Below, piece after piece: positions 12,300-22,513 of a stretch of 64,000 bases of DNA; the stretch's first letter is position 1, and the number at the start of each line of letters is the position of its first letter. The position numbers were made by a program, and so were the translations under genes. The DNA comes from Salvia splendens (lineage: Eukaryota > Streptophyta > Magnoliopsida > Lamiales > Lamiaceae), in assembly GCF_004379255.2 (NCBI RefSeq), contig NC_056046.1, positions 3,782,001 through 3,846,000 of the forward strand, read 5' to 3'. A model generated the notes under the pieces. It was not told the origin of the DNA and ran no database searches. It saw only the letters and a list, made by a program, of their open reading frames with translations.

Positions 12300-13420
12300 G
12301 ACTATAGTGTTACTTAATTTCCATTATCTAAAGAAATAATAATAGTATTTTGCATTCAATTAATTTGACTATTAAATAATTCTTCAAATTCTAATTTATA
12401 AAAACAACTACATGCATGTATTCTTAATTTCTTAGTGTTATCATCAAATGCATGTATTCTTAATTTCTTAGTGTTATCATCAAATGAAATCATCATAGTT
12501 ATTCATATCCACGTGTTTTACTATTATAAAGTTCAAGTTATAAAAATGAGTACTTGCATATATACTTAAGTTCTTAATGTTATCATTCAAAGAAATAATA
12601 TATGGAGCATCTAGTTATTTTGTTCTTAAATACTAGTAATTCATAAAATTTTACGTTATAAAATTGACCATATGCATACATACTTATCCTAGTATTATCA
12701 ACCCACAATTTAATCATAGTCATCACATAGAATTATTTTATTATTAAATTATTTTTATATTTTTATAAAAATGTCTATATGCATATATACTTATTTTCTT
12801 AGTGTTACTATCAAACGAAATAATCATAGTCATTCACACAGAATTATTTATTAGTATTAGATAATTTTTAAAATACAAAGTTATAAAAACGAACGCATGC
12901 ATGTATACTGTTATCATCAAACGAAATAATGTTAGTACTTCACATCTAATTATTTTGTTAATAAATAAGTAATTCTTAAAATTCCAAGTTATAAAAACAA
13001 CTTCGTGCGTATATACTTAATTTTTTAGTGATTTTTCCAACGAAATAATAATAGTACTTCGCATCCAATTATATTTTTAATTTTTTAAGTTATAAAAATG
13101 ATTGTATGCATATATACTTAATTTATTAATGTTATCATCAAACGAAATAACCATGGTCATTCACATCCTATTATTTTATTGTTAAATAATTTTTAAAATT
13201 TTAAATAATCGTAATTATTTGCATCTAATTATTTTATTATAAATTTCTAAATTCTAAGCTAAATCATTTTTAAAAAATTAATAATCATAATTATTCGAAT
13301 CAATTTATAATTTTTGTATTAATCATAAATTTCTATAAGAAATAAACTTTAAATTTCTATAAGAAATTAATTTAAGATTATAAAATAATTATATTTGCAA
13401 TCTATTTTATTGTTGTTTGA
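12300..13420. repeat. Degenerate minisatellite, unit about 100-120 bp
   Basis: The motif 'gcatatatacttaatttctt' followed by 'agtgttatcatcaaacgaaa' recurs at about 12414, 12549, 12669, 12777, 12895, 13005 and 13106. Each copy is followed by 'ataatcatagtcattcacat', an 'aattattttattattaaata' block and 'aagttataaaaatga'. Spacing is 100-120 bp. At least seven units can be aligned by eye, with weaker ones at each end. The copies have diverged and carry no open frame. Confidence 0.75.
12414..12485. repeat. Perfect 36-bp tandem duplication
   Basis: The unit starting GCATGTATTCTTAATTTCTT is present twice without change (12414-12449 and 12450-12485), inside the older minisatellite. It is a recent slip event compared with the diverged copies around it. 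Confidence 0.95.
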
Positions 13421-14202
13421 GTGCAAAGAACACAAAGCAGATGGAATAAAATGACTATGCTAACTATATAATGCAACACTATCAAAATCGGCTATCAAAA
13501 TTTGGATTACCTCAATTTATGATATTTACCAAAATAAATTGGAGTACGTTTATTTTGTAGTGATCATCCATGTTTCTATAAATACTCCATGTAATATGAT
13601 AGTAATTTGAATTTACAAATATAACAAAAGGGCAGTTTAGTGAAGATATAATGATTAATAAATTAAACCGGTTAAAAATATAGGGGTATATTGTATATAC
13701 AATCTTTGTTAATATATTTTATTCTTAAAATACTATGATATATGTAACATAATTATTACTACAAAAGAAAATGATAAATGTCACTTTAAACTCCAAACGA
13801 TTGCACTATAAGTTATAACATGATTTTTTTTAATGTGAACTATAAATTGTGTATGAACTGTACCATATTGTATATAAGATCATGATGTACTTAACAATTG
13901 TTTAAAAAAAATTTAAGTACCTGCAACAATGAGATTTTTTTGGCAACTTTGTTAAACATATCATGATAGTCCAACATGTCACTATAGTGTTCCTTTCGAT
14001 TCGAAAAAATGATTTGTTGATACAAAATCGATAGTTTGTGGATTAAATTAGTACTCCTACTGTATAGTTAAGGATATAATTGCTATTTTTTGTAAAAATT
14101 ACATGCCATGCACCGTCAAGTGATGATTACCCTATAAATATATAGTTTTCAATTCATACATATTGTAGACATAGATATGTTACATTTATTTGTCGGTTTG
14201 GA

Positions 14203-14248
14203 GTGGAAAACTTTGCAAAGTTTAGGTGGAAAACTTTGCAAAGTTTAG
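14203..14248. repeat. Perfect 23-bp tandem duplication
   Basis: GTGGAAAACTTTGCAAAGTTTAG-type unit present twice in a row. Each unit contains a short palindrome (ACTTTGCAAAGT). Confidence 0.95.
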
Positions 14249-15571
14249 GCGCTCTATGCGAGTTATCTTTTTGTATATAACGCATGTAAATATATACTCT
14301 CCTCATCCCAAATCACTTAGAATTATTTCTTTTTATACTCATTTTAAAAAATTATAATAAATAGTTATAGTGGAGAGAGTATAAATTAAGAGATAAAATA
14401 ATGTAGATGAGACCCGTCTAATTAGAATTAATTATACTACTACTATTAGTACTATTACTCTGAATTAGGAATCAATAAACTATAATGGATTTAATGAATT
14501 TTAATTAGGTGTTACTTATTTTTGTTTAGGTGAATTTGGTTTTCGATAGGGACGGTATGTAAGTTTTGTATGAATTGTTACATCAGATAAATAAAAAATT
14601 AATCTACCGTATAGTCCAAAGACAAGTACGTGAATAATTGATTGGGTTTTCAACTATTAAAAAAAACTACTCTATCTAGGAATCAGTTTATTTACTATGG
14701 GCCCAATTCGAGACCATAAATTTTAAATATTGTCTACATTCATAATTTTTCAGGCACCGCCTAGAGGAATTATACCTACATCTAAAAATAAATAAATATA
14801 TTTACATATATATTTAACATTTCGATCTGTGCTAATGACTAATTATTGTTATAATCACACTAGTAACTTTTGTGTGGTCAATCGCTTCTTCACGTGACTA
14901 TCTTCTCGTTGAACCCAAAATATCTACACCACTTTAAAGTGGTGAGTAATTAATTAAATATTCCAGTGTGATCATATATACTTAATTGTATAATATTAAA
15001 TTCTCCTAAGTATATATACATGTCTTTGGTAATTACTACATTTTAGTAGTACTATATTTTGTGTGTGCATATGTTTTGAAAAAATTTATCTTAGACCTCT
15101 GTTTAAGAATAATCTCCATTGAGAAAATATTTTTTGCAGTCATAAAGATGTTCCTTTATATACAAATTTTGGCAGTATTTATATAATTTTTTATGATTGA
15201 CGGCCTTATATATATGTATCCAATTAGAGAGGACAAAACTACTCGTAAAAAACATACTCATATTTTTGTGTTGCAAATTATACTTGAATTTAGTTCATAT
15301 TTTTTCTTTAAAAACTCTTTTGTTTCTTTTAAATTTAATAATATGTAGCTATCAATGTTATAGCTGACCACTACTATTGTATATCTATTGTTATGGTAAA
15401 TAGACATGTATGGTCCAAACATACAATGAATAGCTTATTATAAAGTGGGTTTTTTTCCACCATAAATGTCATCGAAGGGGATTAGAATTCGGCTTCACAA
15501 AGGGCGCATGCAGTCTGCAGCACAAAATTCAATAACCACATAATACCAAAACAAACTATTCGAAATAAATA

Positions 15572-15821
15572 CTTCCCCTTCGTCCCATGTTACTTGAAGC
15601 ATTTCTTTTCAGCACGAGATTTAAGAAAGTTGTGTTTGGTGAGTTAAATAAAATAGATGAGAGCATAAAGTAAGAGAAAGAAGAGAGAGTAAAGTGAGAG
15701 AAAGAATGAAGTAGGTATGATTAGATGTTTTGTTTTTAACCAAAAAGAGAAATGACTCAAGTAATTTGGGAAACCCAAAATGGAATATGACTCAAACTGA
15801 AGTAACTTGGGACAGAGAGAG
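15572..15821. mobile_element. Stowaway-like MITE
   Basis: The left end CTTCCCCTTCGTCCCATGTT pairs with the right end CTTGGGACAGAGAGAG, with TA on both outer sides (15570-15571 and 15822-15823). 250 bp, non-coding, with 'gagagtaaagtgagagaaag'-type purine runs inside. Confidence 0.75.
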
Positions 15822-15979
15822 TATAACTTTTAATAATTAGGTCTATCCGTTATTAATACTACCCTTGTCTTTTAAAAATAGAAACTATTTTCATTTTTGG
15901 GTCGTCTCTTTAAAATAGAAATTTTTGAAAATTTCTATTTTAGGAAATGGGCCCCACAATCCACTAACTCTATTTCCAC

Positions 15980-16553
15980 TAGGGCTGGGGAAAAATACCG
16001 AAATGCCGAAATACCGGCCTTATCGTACCGAAAAAATACCGAATTTTCGGTACGATATGATACCTTACCGAAATATTTCGGTAAGGTAATTGTATGAATT
16101 TTTATATACCGCGACATTCCAAAATTCGGTATATACCGTAATTTAAGGTATATACCGTAAAATACGAATATAATAATATATAAAGTATTTTATATATTTT
16201 TAAATTATAAAATTTATTGTGAAATATAATGTAATATGAATAAAATATACTAGTATTTAATACCCCGAATATTATTTAAATTACTATAAAATATAAATAG
16301 TATTCTAAAAACTCAAATATTCAATTTTCATTGATATTGAAAGTAAGGTATACCGCAAAAGTATGGTATACCGAACTTTGGTTTGGCATACCAAAAATGA
16401 GGTACGATATCGGTATGAAAATTCTCCATACCGAAAATAAGGTATACCGAAAATTTTGGGAAGATAAAGGTACGATTTTTTCGCATATCTAATTTACGGT
16501 AAGGTATACGGTATGATGGTTTCGGTAAGGTATACCATACCTACCCACCCCTA
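15980..16553. mobile_element. Non-autonomous hAT element with 8-bp target duplication
   Basis: The ends are TAGGGCTGGGG and the imperfect inverse CCCACCCCTA. The exact 8-bp duplication ATTTCCAC flanks the element (15972-15979 and 16554-16561), the target size of hAT transposons. The interior is built from many short copies of 'ggtataccgaa' and its inverse, so it can fold extensively. 574 bp, with no transposase. The short open frames inside are by-products of the palindromes. Confidence 0.88.
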
Positions 16554-16675
16554 ATTTCCACTACCTTTTCTTTTCATCTATCTTACTTTACTCATTTTTC
16601 TCCCCCTATCTCTTACTTTATAAATTGCTCCCGTTTTTTCTGATTTTTTTTTTAATTTTTTCCCCCAAAATCATC

Positions 16676-16683
16676 TATAAATA
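16676..16683 (+). promoter_or_regulatory. TATA box of Harbinger copy A
   Basis: TATAAATA, 114 bp before the ATG of the transposase frame. The same 'atctataaatac' leader lies before ORF1 in copies B and C, so it is an element-borne promoter. Confidence 0.55.
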
Positions 16684-16789
16684 CACACATTCATCATCCA
16701 TTTATCACATCAATTCATCTCCCATTCATCTCTCATTCTTAATTCTCATACAAACTATCAACACATTCATCCCTCATTCAAAACCTCAA

Positions 16790-17467
16790 ATGGATTTCAC
16801 CCATATTATGGCGGAAGCGGAACGCGAAGAACAAGAATACTACGAACAACATCATGCCGCTTACGAAGCATATGTCGCGGCGAATACCCCCGCTCCTCCT
16901 CCTCAACGAACCAGATCAAATCGGCGCTACATTCATCGTGACCGGGAGGGAGCCCACGAAAGGCTCGTTGCCGACTACTTTGCCGACCAGCCGCGGTTTC
17001 CGGCAGATTACTTCAGGCGCCGTTTTCGCATGTCAAAGCGCTTGTTCATGCGAATTGTCCAATATCGCCGATATCATTGTCCAATATCGCCGAGACGGGT
17101 TCTTTTTGCGCAACGTCAAGAGTCCGCACGGAAAGATATCGAAAGAGCTTTCGGGGTCCTTCAAGCCCGATTCAACATTGTGAAGTCTCCGGCTCGGCTA
17201 TGGTACGTGAATAATATCGCCGACATCATGTTCACGTGTATTATCTTACACAACATGATTATAGCCGACGAAGGGCCGAGGGCGGCTAGCTTCTACGACG
17301 AGGACGAAGCCGGAAGCTCAACAGCGAGGTCTCCCCCATGCCGAGGCGAGCATACGACGGTCAGCCAAAGAATCGAGACAAGGCACACAATGTGCGATAC
17401 CCGAATCCACAATCAACTACAAGAAGACCTAATCAAACACATGTGGGCGAAATTCGGCAACGCGTAG
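16790..17467 (+). pseudogene. Internally deleted PIF/Harbinger transposase (ALP1-like)
   Basis: The frame from the ATG at 16790 gives 225 residues. The N-terminal part (about residues 45-100) has the family's HRDREGAHERLVADYF and FRRRFRMSKRLFMRIV motifs. The C-terminal part (about 108-165) has ERAFGVLQARFNIV and IILHNMIIADE motifs. These normally lie some 200-250 residues apart with the DDE nuclease core between them; here they are joined through a short patch in which 'ccaatatcgccga' is duplicated (about 17058-17092). The first catalytic Asp residues are lost, so the protein cannot cut DNA. The frame is nevertheless open throughout, which suggests the deletion is not very old or the frame has been kept by chance. 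The duplicated patch may be a scar of the deletion. Confidence 0.85.
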
Positions 17468-19229
17468 TGGTTTTTTTAATTTTTAGTATTTTAATTATGT
17501 AATTTTTAATTTTTTAGGATTTTAATTATGTCGTTTTTATTTTATTTGTCATTTGTAATATTATTTAAGTTTTTTTAATGAATTTTAGTATTATTGAAAT
17601 GTTATTGTTTAATTGAATTTTAAATTAATTGTGCTCGTCCTTGCGGAAGAGCACAGCTGTGGGGTGTTGTGCTCTTGCCAGAGAGCAGGCAGAAAAAGTG
17701 AGGCCGGGCCCACAACCGTGACGCTGGCAAGAGCACGATTGTGGATGTTCTTAATGCTATCGGAGAGTAGTAAATGGATTTGGTAGATTTAGTTAGGTAC
17801 AGGCATTCCAAAATATCTAGGAACATTTAATGCTATCACTGCCCAAAAATGGGCTTTTTGAACCGCCCATGGCCTGTATTTATATACTCCACACAGATGT
17901 AACCCACCACAATTTTTTAGAGGTGAATATCATATCTCCACAATTGGATTACAATTAAGTACAGTATTAATTAAATATTTCATAAAAAATAAATTTTCAC
18001 GAGACATTAAAATTCAATAAAAAAAATATTCGACACAATATAACGGCCAGCTTTTATTCATGCGTGGAAAGTGAAAACATAATATATTGGGACATTTGTG
18101 GGGTAAGGAAATATAGCAAGAAAAATAATTATGTTATAAGTTTTGAGAGGTGACGAGACTGATGAACCTCCTTAGATTCAATATATCTCACTTCCAATTT
18201 AACAAAGTTGACGTTACTTAAAGTAGAATGGTGTTTGTTATGGTGGTGAGCACGCTTGATGTGTTCATATCAATATGCCACTGTCAGTGTCACCACCCTT
18301 CGTGCAACTCATGACTCATCTACCTCAGTACTCCCCACTGTAAGCCGACGACATGTGCTAAAATTAATCGAAAGTTGAATACTCGAGTATATGGTCTTGT
18401 TAGCTTTTTCTAGAAATACGAGAAAAACCCAAACGATGTGAGGCTTTAACGTCTGATTAGTACTCTCGGATTGTCGTATTGTCCCAGAAATAAAACCACT
18501 TTCTCCTAGTGTATAGAAGCACATCGATCAAACTCATTAGGAGTTCTAGGAATCTGACAAACAATGCTATTAAAGATGCTAAGTAATGCATGAAAGATGA
18601 TAGATGAGCTATGGGGAATAGTGGATTTGAAAAATCTCGTCATCAAGTTACATCAGTACGTTGTGACCAATCGAAAAAACCAAAAGTCATATCATCAATT
18701 GCCATCAAATTCAAACAATTGATGATTATCTAATAAGTGAAGATGAGACTAATCAAATCTTGAAGTACAACTCATATGTGAATATCACAACACCTTCTTC
18801 GTTATCCGATTTCACAAGGAAATACTAGTTTGAATTTTGCCTCTTATTTCAAATGTCTATACTAGCTAGGTAGTTTGAATTTACTCTCTTTTATTTGTAT
18901 TGCGATTTTCAATGGTATAAAATTACTAAATTTAATGTGTGATTTATTGCACGAGGAACTAACGTCCCCTCTGGCTAGTATTTAAATTTAGGTAAATTTC
19001 ATTCTTTTGTGTGAGTATGATATTGGAGAATCCAAACTGATAATTAGGTGCGTTGGTATGACAAGAACATAAAGTTCTAATTCCATTTAGGTTGTGTGAA
19101 GGGGACAAGTCTTATCACTAGAGTGAAATCAATAATAAAATGAGATATGCATTTTGCGACTTATGTTTGATGCATATTTTAACTTTAATAGTGAAATCAC
19201 TGAAATGGAATGAATTTTTCCAATGAATG

Positions 19230-19835
19230 GGAGCTCATAAAATTAACTTGGATTCGTACACACCTTCAATTAGTGCATAACTTTTTATTTGAAACCTCAC
19301 ATAATTAGTTTTAATTAGTAGTTGTGTTTCGTTTGATTTCAATATGATCAAACTCTAATTTTATCTTGATTAATTATGGACAACCATTAACACTTTGAAC
19401 ATTACGTGGCCAATTACTTATATCTTTACTATTCCAAAAACGAATTTAAATTATATCTTCCAACATTACCTTTTATCTTATCTAACTTTTAAGTGACTAA
19501 TACTTTTATTTAAAGTGATGTGTTCTTAAAGAGCTGAGAAAATTGGTTAATTTAGATTCGTACACGCATCCAATTAATACATGACTATTCAATTAATTTG
19601 AAATTTCAAAGAACTACTACTTCTTTTATTCAGTTGTGTGATTTCAATTTGACTATAGTCGAACCTAATTTTGGGCTTGCCTTTTTAAAGTCTGATACTT
19701 TATGTATTACGTAGAAAATTGCTTGATTCAATCTTCTAACTGACCAATTCCTTTTATTCTAAGTGATACCCTCGATAAGAGCTCGTAAACGCATCCAATT
19801 AATGCACGAATATTCATTTTATTTGAAATGTCAAA
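19230..19835. repeat. Degenerate large tandem repeat, about three units
   Basis: Similar blocks start near 19230, 19532 and 19778. Each has 'gagct' soon followed by 'ttcgtacac' or 'cgtaaacg', then 'catccaattaatgcacga' and 'ttatttgaaatttc'. Units are about 300 and 245 bp apart and have diverged. They are non-coding. Confidence 0.55.
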
Positions 19836-20821
19836 TTGTAAAAAAAAATAGTAAAAACAAACAATTTTAACATTTTTTTATTGTGTCTAATTTGAGTGAA
19901 ATTGTATTCAATGTGGCATATGAATTACAAGGACGAGACCACCCATGAATTTTATAAATTATCTCAATACACTTAATAAATAATTTAATCACGTCATCAA
20001 TCAGTTATATGTGTGTGCTAAATCAACAGCATATTACAAATATAAAATTAGAAATTTGTCCGGTTAAAATTCATGATTTTTCAGACAATTTGCCATGATA
20101 AATAGTATTGCTATATTTTTATAAATCAAACAATTACAAAAACATAAGGAGTAGTTATTTAACGCACGATTTTAAATAGCCATTAGGAAGAAATTACTCT
20201 GTTTGTATGTAAATTACGTTAGTTCTTTTTGAATGACTATTTAAGTCGTCACGCTTCTAAAGTAGTCATCTTTTCTTGAATGAATTTTTAATCTGATTGA
20301 ATGTTAATGATACACTTATTGAACTCAAGCAAATATGATATTTTCAAAGAACGAACTTAATTATTTAAGTGAACTTTATCTGTCTATCAGCATCTCTTTA
20401 TTCGGATAAAAAATATTTATTTAAATTGATCATACTAGCTATATCTTTTTGGTTAATCATGTTCTCAACTTTTAGCATTACAAAAAAAATACCTGAGTTT
20501 TGGGAAAAGATATGATTTGTGTATCGCCTTATCAAATACGATGACGCAGAATAATGAGAATTACTTTGTCATAATTTGCATTTTTCTACTTGAAAACCTT
20601 AAACCCTAAGATTCGAGCATGTGACTCATTGCAAGATTTTGATTACTTTATTTTTACGGGCAATTTGATTGGACTAAACCAAATCAATAAAGATTTGACA
20701 ATTCATTATATGATAAAGCTAAGAACGCTCTTTAATCTTTATTACGCTAGTGACATAATGTCAGTTTCGTCTATTATTAGTGTGATTATTCACCCCATTT
20801 AAAATATCTAGAGTGATTAAT

Positions 20822-20928
20822 AAAAAGTTAGAACTCTTTTTTTTTGGTTGATTGCTAATTAACAATATGATACATAAAAAGTTAGAACTCTTTTTTTTGG
20901 TTGATTGCTAATTAACAATATGATACGT
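20822..20928. repeat. 54-bp tandem duplication
   Basis: The unit AAAAAGTTAGAACTC plus 'ggttgattgctaattaacaa' occurs twice in a row, differing only in the length of a T run and one base at the end. Confidence 0.93.
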
Positions 20929-22513
20929 AGAACATAGATCCCTTAACAAGAACGTAGAATAAAGAAAGGAAGTCGCGGAAGCAAAGTCCATCGATCAACT
21001 GAGAACTGATATTGAAATAAAGTGCGAAAAAGTGTAAAAGGAAAAAATAGATAATTTGATTTCTTAAATGAATGAAAAGAAATTAATGTCCCATTAAATA
21101 CCCTACCTTGAGGAATAAAAAATTATTAATTAATTATATAGGAAAGATATGCTAACTTAATAATAGAATAATGATAAGATATGATGTAGATATGATGGAT
21201 TAACCCATTACACAATAACACATGCTTGTGATAAAATGGAAGTAAACCGACTGATCAGTGTTGTATGCAAGCGAAAAGCAGGGGATTATTATGATTAATT
21301 TATAATTAATTCGTATAATTACTTTTGGACTTTTGGCTGCTATAATTAATTAAATTTGATTATCACATGACATCAATCTTATCTTAGCCGTTTGAAATTA
21401 TAAGCATAAGATTGATATTTGATCTTAGTTACATTATGATATTGTTCATATTTGAAAATAAAGTTGATACAATTTTATCACTATTTTAATAAATGTAAAA
21501 TGCAAAAAAATCTTTTCAAATATCCATTTCTATTTATGCATATGATGCGTGTACAACTAAACTATTCTTAAAAGTTAAAATAAATAGATTATATTTATAA
21601 AAAGAAATTCTAATTATTTATAGACAAGGCCGTTCAAAAGAGATAAGTAATGAATACTGGGCCGGGCCAAGGTAAATGGGCTTTTCTCCATTTAACATTC
21701 CGACGTCTTTTACATAATCCAGCCAAATGGGCCATTTAATACTAGTACTATTAGTCAGTTATTCGTAAAATACAACTATTAAAAATACTATTGGGCTCCT
21801 TAATAGTTTTATTTTATAGTATTTCGGATCATCAATAAAAATTAGTCATCGTTCATTTTTAATAAATTTTTCCATATCTAAGATAAACCTTATTCACTGC
21901 AAAAAATATTTTAATCATTTCTTATCTTTCTTATACTACTACAATTTATTAAATTTACAAATTAATCTAAGCATTATTAAGAGTGGATACCACTTCTCGA
22001 TTGGCATAAACTAATTAAAAATGCTAATAAATATCTAATTTACTAAGTTTTTCATACTTATTCACTACTAAATTATTTCAATCAAGATATGATCAATTGC
22101 TAACTAATTAAGAGATTCAATGGTTAAAATAATGACAAGTGTATTATATTTTAAATTTAAATAATTAGTAAATAAATTTAAAGAGTATTAATGTCAATTC
22201 TCTCTTATCAAAATCTATCTCAAAATTTTAAATTTGCATAATTCTCTCGATTTAAATTAATTTTTCATAAAAATATCAAATTAAAGATAATTTTATAAGG
22301 ATTCCAATGAGATCTCAATTACATATATTCCAACCATGTTCGGGTGATGAAATTTGATAATTTATATTTCAATGCAAATTTTATCAACAAAGGCAAAAAT
22401 GAATCTCAATAGAGTGTACGTAACTTTGTGTGAATTTGGTCTATATTTAGCGAAATTATTTGACTCCTTTCTGTTAGACCGTTCGAAATTTTCTAAAGGC
22501 TGTCGAGAACTTC

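Larger units (their letters stand above)
4952..15571. other. Gene-free AT-rich intergenic DNA
   Basis: No gene was recognised in this 10.6-kb stretch. Open frames are short and look like chance. It contains a foldback element (5082-5446), a Stowaway-like MITE (7256-7442), a direct repeat (9771-9942), a degenerate minisatellite (about 12300-13420) and small tandem duplications. About 9285-9400 is an isolated GC-rich patch without a readable frame. Partial Stowaway-like ends are visible near 9590 and 14303. A stretch at 6900-7085 with A-rich runs may be a 3' fragment of a LINE, but this is not proven. Confidence 0.5.
16640..17750 (+). mobile_element. PIF/Harbinger element, copy A (transposase kept)
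   Basis: The right end is clear: it shares with the left end of copy B (60778-62582) the block 'gtgctcgtccttgcggaaga', 'gtgctcttgccagagagcag' and the terminus GTGGATGTTC, followed by TTA, the Harbinger target type. The left part shows the leader seen in copies B and C, with a TATA box and 'atctataaatacacac'. No left terminal repeat was found, so the left boundary given is approximate and the element is probably 5' truncated. It encodes a deleted transposase but no ORF1. Confidence 0.75.
17754..22513. other. Gene-free AT-rich intergenic DNA
   Basis: No gene was recognised. It holds a degenerate tandem repeat (about 19230-19835), a 54-bp tandem duplication (20822-20928) and otherwise unrecognised AT-rich sequence. 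The part just before 22514 is presumably the promoter and leader of the coiled-coil gene, but no convincing TATA box could be chosen. Confidence 0.5.

Noticed and set aside
12300..13420. CRISPR-like spaced repeats
   Set aside because: Units are long, diverged and contiguous, without unique spacers or cas genes, in a plant nuclear context.
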